From: Bacillus sp. V5-8f
GTDB lineage: Bacteria; Bacillota; Bacilli; Bacillales; DSM-1321
Assembly (NCBI RefSeq): GCF_002863565.1
Contig: NZ_PGUW01000011.1
Coordinates: forward strand, 124,001-188,000
Length of the DNA stretch: 64,000 nucleotides
Reading direction: 5' to 3'
This document shows, one piece after another, positions 26,237 through 33,409 of this stretch. The translations under genes were made by a program, and so were the position numbers. Each line of letters starts with the position of its first letter. The stretch's first letter is position 1. The notes beneath the pieces were generated by a model, which saw nothing but the letters and a program-made list of their open reading frames with translations, did not search any database and had not been told where the DNA came from.

Positions 26237-26266
26237 TTGACAATTCTATATTGTTTATATTATGAT
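26237..26266 (+). promoter_or_regulatory. Promoter of the riboswitch transcript
   Basis: A perfect TTGACA (26237-26242) and TATGAT (26261-26266) are 18 bases apart; an overlapping TATTAT would have 15-base spacing. Transcription would begin about 20 bases before the aptamer. Confidence 0.65.
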
Positions 26267-26290
26267 GTTTGTAACCAGTTGAATAGTTCT

Positions 26291-26410
26291 CCTAAAGGGG
26301 AGTAGCTTTTACAATAAAGTCGTCATTTCGGAGGGGAAACGCTCCCGGCTTTGTTGGCAACATTTGATCGTTGTTAGCAAGACCTTTGCCTAGTGGTGAA
26401 GGTCTTTATT
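26291..26410 (+). promoter_or_regulatory. yybP-ykoY manganese riboswitch
   Basis: Conserved parts of the Mn2+ aptamer are present in order: AAAGGGGAGTAGC (26294-26306), the CGTCA loop (26321-26325), CCCGGCTTTGTTGGC and the 3' ACCTTTGCC (26382-26390). The outer helix pairs AAAGG with CCTTT. Its 3' strand is also the left arm of a 10-bp hairpin (26381-26404), so ligand binding should prevent that hairpin. It precedes a small basic protein, a Spo0M-like protein, DUF1232 and a TerC-family gene, the class this riboswitch controls in B. subtilis (ykoY). Confidence 0.92.
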
Positions 26411-26419
26411 TGCATTTTT

Positions 26420-26451
26420 AACCTTTACCATATTTTGGTAAAGGTTTTTTG
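26420..26451 (+). terminator. Riboswitch-controlled terminator
   Basis: AACCTTTACC pairs perfectly with GGTAAAGGTT across a 7-nt loop and is followed by T-rich sequence. Its left arm can instead pair (9 of 10) with GGTGAAGGTC (26395-26404), which is free only when the aptamer holds 26381-26390. This gives a direct route to Mn-induced read-through. Confidence 0.85.
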
Positions 26452-26517
26452 TTTTTCAATTCCTTTAGGCAGTAAAAAGGAGACAGCAACTAAATAAAAA
26501 GGAAAGGAGGATTAAAA

Positions 26518-26643
26518 ATGAAAAAAAGAAAATTGTCCTTTTCAGAGCTTATCAAGAAAAATAAAGAGGAGCTTCTGAAAGATAAGGCAGAGCTTGAGAA
26601 AATTGAAAAGCGTGTTGACGAAAAGTATGTAAGTGCAAGATAA
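26518..26643 (+). CDS. FbpB-family small basic protein
   Basis: 41 residues, highly charged and helical (MKKRKLSFSELIKKNKEELL then EKIEKR). This matches the FbpB family of small basic proteins, which in B. subtilis act with the iron-sparing small RNA FsrA. AAAGGAGG precedes the ATG. It is the first gene behind the Mn2+ riboswitch rather than an obvious Fur box, an unusual setting for this family. It may be an RNA chaperone-like factor in metal stress; that is inference. Confidence 0.75.
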   Translation: MKKRKLSFSELIKKNKEELLKDKAELEKIEKRVDEKYVSAR

Positions 26644-26690
26644 CACCTAAAAACCATTCATGATAAAAATTTTACCCTGGAGGGTCTTGA

Positions 26691-27077
26691 TTGATACTGA
26701 GGAAATACATGTCTCTTTTAGGAATTGGTTCAGCAAAAATAGATCTTATTCTTGACAAGGAAGCCTATATGCCTGGTGAACCGGTACATGGCCAGTTTTA
26801 TATAAAGGGTGGCACCATCGACCAACGCCTTAAACGCATCGACTGTGATTTGGTGGCCATTGATAACACCGATGGCTCCGAAAAGGTAATTGATTCAAAA
26901 ACCATTCTTTCGTCGGCAAGCATTTTATCGGATGAAATGAATCAAATTTCATTTGCTTTTCAACTGCCGGAATCGGTAAGAGCTTCTACAGACCGGTTAA
27001 CGTATCGATTTGATACAAGGCTGGCGTTTAACGAGGGTGCCAGCAGCAGAGACCAGGATGAAATCAAAATCGTTTAA
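26691..27077 (+). CDS. Spo0M-like arrestin-fold protein, short form
   Basis: 128 residues. The segment SLLGIGSAKIDLILDKEAY then PGEPVHGQFYIKGG is the N-terminal arrestin-like domain of Spo0M (SpoOM), a modulator of sporulation initiation and cell division. Spo0M is about 258 residues, so only the first half is present, with a clean stop. The TTG at 26691 follows GGAGGG; an internal ATG at 26709 is also possible. It lies in the riboswitch-controlled unit. Confidence 0.8.
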   Translation: MILRKYMSLLGIGSAKIDLILDKEAYMPGEPVHGQFYIKGGTIDQRLKRIDCDLVAIDNTDGSEKVIDSKTILSSASILSDEMNQISFAFQLPESVRASTDRLTYRFDTRLAFNEGASSRDQDEIKIV

Positions 27078-27133
27078 GAATAAATTTTAGGACAAATACA
27101 GGAGTAGGAACAGATAAGAAGGAGGTGGCCTTT

Positions 27134-27409
27134 TTGTTTAAATTCTTTAAAAGACTGAAATTCATCTTGAAATTCTGGAAGTTCATTCCTTTTCTAAAAG
27201 ATTTTTTTCAATCAGAAGAAGTGCATCTTCATAAAAAAGCACTTGGCATTCTGCTAATTCTCACATATGCCTTCTTCCCGTTCGATTTAATTCCAGACTT
27301 CCTTTCATTGATTGGGATTGTCGATGATGTGGTGATAGCTGGCTTTGTTTTAGAACGAATGGTCAAAATGGCCCCCGACGCCCTGAAAAGGAAACACGGG
27401 CTAACCTAG
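27134..27409 (+). CDS. DUF1232 (YkvA-like) membrane-associated protein
   Basis: 91 residues from a TTG at 27134, 8 nt after AAGGAGG; a GTG at 27125 overlaps that site. The core ALGILLILTYAFFPFDLIPDF (seen in two overlapping parts) and IGIVDDVVIAGFVL is the DUF1232 signature, with one or two hydrophobic helices. Function unknown for the family. It sits directly before the TerC-family gene, so it may assist membrane metal transport. A second DUF1232 gene lies at 53942. Confidence 0.85.
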   Translation: MFKFFKRLKFILKFWKFIPFLKDFFQSEEVHLHKKALGILLILTYAFFPFDLIPDFLSLIGIVDDVVIAGFVLERMVKMAPDALKRKHGLT

Positions 27410-27449
27410 AGTAAAGAAAAATGCAATATATGCGTAATGGGAGGATTCA

Positions 27450-28235
27450 ATGGAACTATCAATTTTGCTGGAATACGGCTGGGTGTTATTATTATTAATT
27501 GCAATAGAAGGGCTTTTGGCTGCGGATAACGCTCTTGTGCTGGCGATCATGGTAAAGCACTTGCCAGAAGAGGAGAGAAGAAAAGCATTATTTTACGGTT
27601 TGGCAGGAGCATTTGTTTTCAGGTTTGCTTCACTGTTTGCCATTTCGTTTCTTGTCGATGTATGGCAGGTCCAAGCGATAGGCGCCCTTTACCTGTTGTT
27701 TATCGCAGCTAACCATATTTTTAGAAAACTGGTAGTGAATAAAGGCAAGGAGAAAACGACCGAAGTTAAAGAAGGAAAAAAATCCGGGTTTTGGGCTACG
27801 GTCTTTAAAGTGGAGTTGGCTGATATTGCGTTCGCGGTCGATTCCATTCTGGCAGCCGTTGCATTGGCGGTAGCCCTGCCTAACACTAACCTTCCAAATA
27901 TAGGAGGGCTTGACGGCGGAAAATTCCTTGTCATCTTCGCAGGTGGTATCATCGGGCTCATTATTATGCGATTTGCGGCTAATTTCTTTGTTAAGCTGCT
28001 CCACACAAAGCCAGGCTTGGAAATTGCGGCGTTTGTGATCGTCGGGTGGGTTGGTGTAAAGCTTTCCGTTTACACGTTATCACACCCAGAGCTTGCTGTA
28101 TTGCCTGAAGGGTTTGCAAGCTCAACAGCATGGAAAGTTACGTTCTATACGGTTCTTGTCAGTATTGCACTCGCTGGATGGTTTCTTTCGAAGGAAAAGG
28201 AAGATCTGGCATCACAGGAAAGTATGGAAAGTTAA
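27450..28235 (+). CDS. TerC-family integral membrane protein (YkoY-like, putative Mn2+ exporter)
   Basis: 261 residues with about seven membrane helices. The conserved acidic metal motifs of TerC proteins are visible: EGLLAADNALVLA near the start and ELADIAFAVDSILA in the middle. YkoY and relatives export Mn2+, in part to metallate secreted enzymes, and are controlled by yybP-ykoY riboswitches, as here. GGGAGG precedes the ATG. No terminator separates it from the riboswitch, so read-through at high Mn2+ should raise its expression. Confidence 0.88.
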   Translation: MELSILLEYGWVLLLLIAIEGLLAADNALVLAIMVKHLPEEERRKALFYGLAGAFVFRFASLFAISFLVDVWQVQAIGALYLLFIAANHIFRKLVVNKGKEKTTEVKEGKKSGFWATVFKVELADIAFAVDSILAAVALAVALPNTNLPNIGGLDGGKFLVIFAGGIIGLIIMRFAANFFVKLLHTKPGLEIAAFVIVGWVGVKLSVYTLSHPELAVLPEGFASSTAWKVTFYTVLVSIALAGWFLSKEKEDLASQESMES

Positions 28236-28290
28236 ATTCATTCTAAAAAAGAAAAGTAGCATCCTATTGACAATTCTTAATGAATAAAAT

Positions 28291-28359
28291 GGCTCGCTAA
28301 ACGGAAAATACAAAGAAGGGAGTCTTGCAAGGCAGGAGTGCTCCCGATATAGGCGAGCC
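28291..28359 (+). ncRNA. Candidate structured 5' leader of the CNNM gene
   Basis: A 7-bp outer stem (GGCTCGC 28291-28297 with GCGAGCC 28353-28359) encloses an inner stem GGGAG/CTCCC (28318-28322 with 28341-28345) capped by CTTGC-AAG-GCAGG. No T-run follows, so it is not a terminator. Position just before a divalent-metal transporter gene suggests a metal-responsive leader or processing element. I could not match it to a known riboswitch class. Confidence 0.5.
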
Positions 28360-28395
28360 GTAATTGTATGTTTATCCAACCTGGAGGTAGGTCTG

Positions 28396-29730
28396 TTGGT
28401 AACTGAAATATTGGTACTGTTGGTACTGATTATTCTAAATGCGTTTTTCGCTGCTTCGGAAATCGCACTCATTTCATTAAATGATAATAAAATAAGGATC
28501 ATGGCAGAGGAAGGGAACAAAAAAGCCAAGCTGCTTCATAATCTTCTTTCTGAACCAAGCCGGTTTCTGGCAACGATTCAGATCGGGATCACGCTTGCCG
28601 GGTTTTTGGCGAGTGCGTTTGCTGCCGGAAGCTTTGCAGGAGTGCTGGCTGGGTGGCTAGTAAATATTGGAGTGCCGTTTTCGGAAGATTTACTTGAAAC
28701 CATTTCCGTGGTTGTAATCACATTGGTCTTATCCTATTTTACTTTGGTTCTGGGTGAGCTTGTCCCGAAGCGGCTTGCTTTACAAAAGGCAGAAGCCATT
28801 GCCTTTTTTGCGGTAACCCCTTTGACGCTTCTTTCCAAAATTTCTGCTCCGTTTGTCAAATTACTAACCTTTTCAACCAACGTAATTGTAAGACTTTTCG
28901 GTGTAGATCCTAATGCCGAAGATGAGAATGTAACGGAAGAAGAGATCAGGATGATGGTTGATGTTGGAAAAGAACGGGGAACCATCCAGGATTCAGAAAA
29001 AATTATGATCGACAATATCTTTGAATTTGATAATAAGACTGTATCTGATATAATGACACACCGGACAGGCATTGTTGCCATTCCTATAGATATAAGCCTG
29101 CAAGAAACGGTACATCTGGCGACTACGGAAAAATATACTAGATTTCCGGTTTATGAAGAAGATATCGATCATATCATCGGAATCTTGCATACCAAAGATT
29201 TAATCCAGTTTGTCGAAAATTGTGATGAAGGATCGTTTAATTTAAGAGAGCTGATCCGTGAACCATTTTTTGTCCTGGAATCTCTTAAAACGGACCACTT
29301 ATTTCGAGAAATGCAAAAGAACAATGTCCATATGGCCATCGTCATTGATGAATACGGCGGTACCGATGGGATTATTACCATTGAAGATTTGATCGAGGAA
29401 ATCGTCGGAAATATCTTTGACGAATATGATGAACCTGAAGAAGAACTGGATGATGAAGAAATCATTAAAGTTAGCCAAAACACTTATGTAATTGGCGGCC
29501 GTGCCAGTCTTGATGAAGTTGAGGATGCCTTGAATATTCAGTTACCTACCGATGATTACGATACCCTAAGCGGTTTCGTCATTGGGCAGCTCGGCTACAT
29601 TCCGGTAGGCGATGTGCATCCGTCGATTGAATACGAAGATATTACGTTTACAGTGGCTGAAATGAATGATAAACGAATTATGAAAGTTAAAGTAAGTGTT
29701 CAAGAAAAAGAAAATGCAAATCTATCATAA
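28396..29730 (+). CDS. CNNM / HlyC-CorC family transporter
   Basis: 444 residues, full family length. DUF21/CNNM membrane domain (residues about 1-190, FFAASEIALISL and GELVPKRLAL), a CBS pair (about 205-330, IMTHRTGIVAIP, DEYGGTDGIITIEDLIEEIVG) and a C-terminal CorC/HlyC domain (about 350-430). The nearest B. subtilis roles are Mg2+ efflux (MpfA/YhdP) and related paralogues. The TTG start follows GGAGGTAG. It follows terC in the same direction with a structured leader between them, so divalent cation efflux fits the neighbourhood. Confidence 0.9.
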   Translation: MVTEILVLLVLIILNAFFAASEIALISLNDNKIRIMAEEGNKKAKLLHNLLSEPSRFLATIQIGITLAGFLASAFAAGSFAGVLAGWLVNIGVPFSEDLLETISVVVITLVLSYFTLVLGELVPKRLALQKAEAIAFFAVTPLTLLSKISAPFVKLLTFSTNVIVRLFGVDPNAEDENVTEEEIRMMVDVGKERGTIQDSEKIMIDNIFEFDNKTVSDIMTHRTGIVAIPIDISLQETVHLATTEKYTRFPVYEEDIDHIIGILHTKDLIQFVENCDEGSFNLRELIREPFFVLESLKTDHLFREMQKNNVHMAIVIDEYGGTDGIITIEDLIEEIVGNIFDEYDEPEEELDDEEIIKVSQNTYVIGGRASLDEVEDALNIQLPTDDYDTLSGFVIGQLGYIPVGDVHPSIEYEDITFTVAEMNDKRIMKVKVSVQEKENANLS

Positions 29731-29735
29731 GGTCA

Positions 29736-29770
29736 GACACCATCCAGTTTTTTTGGGTGGTGTCGTGTTG
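29736..29770 (+). terminator. Terminator after the CNNM gene
   Basis: GACACCATCC pairs with GGGTGGTGTC around a T-rich loop; the tail is GTGTTGTTTT. Confidence 0.6.
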
Positions 29771-29789
29771 TTTTGGGAGGTGAAAAATA

Positions 29790-30611
29790 TTGGAAATACA
29801 GGTAAAGGATATCGTGTCAAAAAGTATTTTGACGCCTGCCAAAGGTCAATTAGATGATTATACTCATTCGCTGAATCCATATGCCGGCTGTGCGTTGGGC
29901 TGTAAATATTGTTATGTACGCCAGCTTCCGGTATCACTTTATCGTGAAGAAGAGTGGGGCACCTGGGTCGATGTAAAAACAAATTCCGCCGAGCTGTTGA
30001 AAAAGGATCTAATTAAGGCAAAAAAGAAAGGGCCCGTTTATATTTTTATGTCCTCCTCCACGGATCCGTACCAACCTCTAGAGGCGAAAACTCAATTAAC
30101 ACTAAGGTTATTGGAAACTATGCTTGAAGAGCCTCCCGACTTCTTGTTCGTCCAAACACGTTCCCCCCTGGTGAAGCGGGATATTGATATCTTCAAAAAA
30201 TTCGGGGACAAAATCCGTATTTCAATCACGATTGAAACCGATAAAGAGGAAATCAGGAAGGCATTTTCACCGGCCGCTCCGCCGATCCCAGCTAGGATGT
30301 TGGCATTAAAAGAAATAACGGAAGCAGGGATTCCGACTCAAGCGACAATAGCCCCGTTGCTGCCATGTTCAAGGGAGTTTCCTGAAAAATTAAAGAATCT
30401 GGCCACCCGCGTCGTGTTGGATGATTTCTGGATGGGTGATGGCAGCGGTGGAAGACGAACAGAAAGAATGGGTGTTTTTCAGATATATCAACAGCTCGGA
30501 ATGGAAAAATGGTTCAATCCGACTGCTTATAAGGTTGTATTAAAGATGCTTCAGGAAGAACTGGGTGACGTAGGAATTTCAAAAGCAGGGTTTAAGCCAG
30601 ATATAAAGTAA
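29790..30611 (+). CDS. Radical SAM protein of the SplB-like group
   Basis: 273 residues. The radical SAM cluster motif is C-x3-C-x2-C (Cys34, Cys38, Cys41, in CALGCKYCYV), preceded by LNPYAGC. The family (COG1533) is related to spore photoproduct lyase but is broader. The TTG start follows GGGAGGTG. The reaction is not known, and true SplB has extra C-terminal features I do not see, so DNA-repair function should not be assumed. Confidence 0.85.
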   Translation: MEIQVKDIVSKSILTPAKGQLDDYTHSLNPYAGCALGCKYCYVRQLPVSLYREEEWGTWVDVKTNSAELLKKDLIKAKKKGPVYIFMSSSTDPYQPLEAKTQLTLRLLETMLEEPPDFLFVQTRSPLVKRDIDIFKKFGDKIRISITIETDKEEIRKAFSPAAPPIPARMLALKEITEAGIPTQATIAPLLPCSREFPEKLKNLATRVVLDDFWMGDGSGGRRTERMGVFQIYQQLGMEKWFNPTAYKVVLKMLQEELGDVGISKAGFKPDIK

Positions 30612-30648
30612 AAGGTCCTCTTAACAAATATGCTTAGAGGGCCTTTAT
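30611..30648 (+). terminator. Terminator after the radical SAM gene
   Basis: AAAGGTCCTCTTA pairs with TAGAGGGCCTTT, with one wobble; the T tail is short. Confidence 0.55.
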
Positions 30649-30722
30649 CCAGAATTTTGGTGGATACTGGTTCTATGCTAAAATATATACACAATGACAA
30701 TTTTACGAAAGCTGTGATCAAA

Positions 30723-31478
30723 GTGTGTCTAATTCTGTTTGCATATCAATCACATCCAAAATACAAGCTTATTGTTGCGGCCAACCGGGATGAGTTTTAC
30801 AAAAGGCCCACTGCTCCTGTTCATTACTGGCAGGATCATCCTCAAATCCTTGCAGGTCGGGATTTGGAAAAAATGGGAACCTGGATGGGTGTCACAACAA
30901 CTGGCCGATTTGCGGCATTGACCAATTATCGCAACCCGCAGGAAAAAACAGAAGGAAAACGTTCCCGTGGAGAGCTGGTTGCTAATTTTTTGAAAACCCA
31001 TGAGATTTCTAAAGACTATCTAAAAAAAGTAAAGGTGGAACGGGATTTATATCCGGGCTATAACTTTCTGGCAGGCGATGCAAACGAGTTATATTACTAT
31101 TCCAATGTTGAAGACACTGTGAAAAGGCTGGACCCGGGAATCTATGGTGTGAGCAACCATCTTTTAAATACCGCCTGGCCAAAGGTACAACGCGGGAAAG
31201 AGGGATTATCCCAGATAGTAGGCGACAGTGTCGAACAAATGACAGAGAAACTTTTAAACTTGTTGCAAAACGCAGATCCATTTCCTGATGAACTTCTCCC
31301 AAACACAGGTGTTTCGCAGGAGTGGGAACGGATTCTCTCGCCATTATTTATCAAAAGCGAGGGGTACGGGACGAGAAGCTCGACTGTTGTTTTAATGTCA
31401 GAAGGGGAAATCTATTACCGGGAACGAGTTTTTGTAGCGGAAAATAGCAAGGATCAAGAATATACTATTCATCTATAA
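30723..31478 (+). CDS. NRDE / TANGO2-family protein
   Basis: 251 residues from a GTG at 30723. The mature protein would begin Cys-Leu-Ile, as in this family of N-terminal-nucleophile-like proteins, and the name motif NRDE occurs in VAANRDEFYKRPT. The GTG start is preferred because the family begins with M-C and a promoter-like TTGGTG-N16-TAAAAT lies at 30657-30684, inside the longer open frame. The ribosome binding site is weak. TANGO2 proteins are linked to lipid or haem handling; the bacterial role is unknown. Confidence 0.85.
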   Translation: MCLILFAYQSHPKYKLIVAANRDEFYKRPTAPVHYWQDHPQILAGRDLEKMGTWMGVTTTGRFAALTNYRNPQEKTEGKRSRGELVANFLKTHEISKDYLKKVKVERDLYPGYNFLAGDANELYYYSNVEDTVKRLDPGIYGVSNHLLNTAWPKVQRGKEGLSQIVGDSVEQMTEKLLNLLQNADPFPDELLPNTGVSQEWERILSPLFIKSEGYGTRSSTVVLMSEGEIYYRERVFVAENSKDQEYTIHL

Positions 31479-31569
31479 AAAACTGACTAAACGAGGTCCA
31501 ATCCTACTGGTATTTTTGATCGAATACAGCTCTAAATATAGAGTGGATTGGCCCCTTTCTTCATGGTTT

Positions 31570-31908
31570 TTATTTGCTTCCTGGTGCAGGTTGATCAACG
31601 CCCTTTACGCGATGTCTGTGTCCACTGTTTTCAGTGGTATAAAAATCATAATAATGTACGTGCATCCCATTCCCAACAGGTATGGCAGGTCCAGAATATG
31701 CCTTATACTGATGGGTATGGCCATCTTCATAAACAACGTATCCCTCGGTATAATGAATGTGGCCCCCATCCTGGGTTTGGATTGGAGGAGATGTTACATC
31801 TAAACACTGATGCACATGACCCGCATCAACTGAAGTATAATCAACTGAACCATGATTATGGTTTGGAACAAACCCAGGTGCAAAATCATCTTTCCCTACT
31901 CTATTCAT
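31570..31908 (-). CDS. YmaF-family histidine-rich protein
   Basis: 112 residues from the ATG at 31908, 7 nt after GGAGGGTGA. Six His-x-His motifs recur at roughly even intervals (HNHG, GHVHQ, GHIHY, GHTHQ, MHVHY, GHRHR), separated by Tyr/Gly-rich strands, which is the YmaF pattern. The motifs suggest binding of Zn, Cu or Mn. No signal peptide. Function of YmaF is not known. It is convergent with the NRDE gene. Confidence 0.87.
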   Translation of the reverse strand: MNRVGKDDFAPGFVPNHNHGSVDYTSVDAGHVHQCLDVTSPPIQTQDGGHIHYTEGYVVYEDGHTHQYKAYSGPAIPVGNGMHVHYYDFYTTENSGHRHRVKGVDQPAPGSK

Positions 31909-32501
31909 CCATTCACCCTCCAAATACTTTATTCCTGTTTACTCTTTTTAATTGTTCAATGACTTTTCTACACTTGTAATGAGTAACTCTACATACACAC
32001 TAGTTGACTAAAGTATTAATGGAGCCGTACATTTGGTGAACCTGTTGAGGTCAAATCGTGACTTTTCACCTCCTGCTGTAGGATTTAATACTATAATTTA
32101 TTTGTTTGCTCATTCGAATATGTTTCGGAAGGGTTAGGAAATTTTAGTTTTACATTAAGTAAGCCTGATCGGTCTCCTTAGACCACCTGAACTTGGGAAG
32201 AAATTAGGCGTATTTTTGTTCCTCCGATAACAGGATGATTCTTGAATATTACATAAGCAAATTTTTGAATATTCTATCCCATCTTTGGGACAACGTAATA
32301 AATGCAAATGCCCGACAGGCCAATGTTAAATCAAGTTGCCTTTGACAATTGTCTTAGTCTTAAGTGGCTAGATTTCAGTAAACCTGGTATTTGTTGATAA
32401 GAGCTGAACTTGTTGAAGTAACGTGTAATTTGTGGATATTCATTTGAGTATGTTGATATGATGCAAATTTCGTTGCTATATCCCGCACTGTTATTGATCT
32501 G
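31909..32501. other. AT-rich gene-free region
   Basis: No open frame with a ribosome binding site was found in about 590 bases. Some frames give short peptide-like stretches broken by stops, compatible with old gene remnants I cannot name. The region borders the ugd pseudogene. Confidence 0.4.
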
Positions 32502-33207
32502 TCAGATGAAGTTGGTACTCATTAGGTTTTGTCGATATATTGACAATGGGTGGCCTTCCATTCGAAATATAGGTAATCGGGTAATTTTCAATTCATGTAA
32601 TGGATAACAATTGCGCCCATCAATGATAACGGGTTCATTCATATAGACCCCATATAGCTGCAAGGGGAATTCTTTGATATGTTGCCATTCGGTTGCAATA
32701 ATTGCTAACGCAGCATCCAAAAGAGCATGACGAATGTCAAAAGTATAATCGATCACCCTATAACCCTTCGTGTGTTACGTACAGCTATTGGGTCATAGGC
32801 CCTCACTATTGCACCTTCTTCGAGCAAATCTCGTATGATCGTTAACGAGGCAGCTTCGCGAATATCATCTGTTTCCGGCTTGAACGCCAGGTCAAGAACA
32901 GCTACCTTCTTACCTCTCAAAGTTCCTGACAATCCCTTCGCCTTGATTACCGGCAAAGAATGTTGCCGATTGTTCACCTGGATAACTGCCTTCAGCAACT
33001 CAAAAGGATGTTTGAGAATTTCCCGGAACTTGCACAAGAGCTTTCGTATCCTTTTGAAAACGCGATCCTCCATAACCAATCCCACGCCTGAAGAAAATAC
33101 CAGCCGATCCGTTCATCCTTGCCATGCCATCCGCAACCTCATCGATATTTGGCCCTACCTTTTCACAAATAGCCTCTATTTCATTGATAAACTCCCAAGT
33201 TAAAAGA
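32502..33207 (-). pseudogene. UDP-glucose 6-dehydrogenase remnant
   Basis: The minus strand encodes the C-terminal half of a UDP-glucose dehydrogenase in at least three frames. These are FINEIEAICEKVGPNIDEVA (near 33200), then FELLKAVIQVNNRQ, LDLAFKPETDDIREAASL, and last IIATEWQHIKEFPL and NCYPLHELK, where the frame shifts to ITYISNGRPPIV. The N-terminal NAD-binding half, including the GxGxxG motif, is gone and the GYGGSCFP active-site region is broken. It is non-functional; loss of a uronic-acid surface polymer locus is likely. Confidence 0.85.
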
Positions 33208-33344
33208 TTGTAAAAGACTTGTAGATACTAGGGCTTGCATGATAGGAATGTCCTAATTTTTCCAGGCGCATAACGCGTTGCATTATGTGCTATGTTTAGC
33301 CGCCAGCCCTGTACTATTTCCCCCTAACAGAGAATAATGCCTAT

Positions 33345-33372
33345 ACCGACCACAACTGCTTCCCATAGGATA
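33345..33372 (+). promoter_or_regulatory. Sigma-K-like promoter of the YheC/YheD operon
   Basis: AC (33345-33346), 17 bases, CATAGGATA (33364-33372). It lies 38 bases before the first start codon. YheC/YheD proteins are reported as spore-coat associated, which agrees with mother-cell expression. Confidence 0.5.
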
Positions 33373-33409
33373 TAAGGATAATGAGCGAGATAGAAAGGAG
33401 GGCATACCA

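Noticed and set aside
28267-28290. TTGACA ... TAAAAT as a promoter for the CNNM gene
   Set aside because: The spacer is only 12 bases; no better -10 at 16-18 bases was found.
31516-31979. Two overlapping plus-strand frames
   Set aside because: They run antisense to the YmaF-like gene, whose His-x-His pattern and ribosome binding site are convincing.
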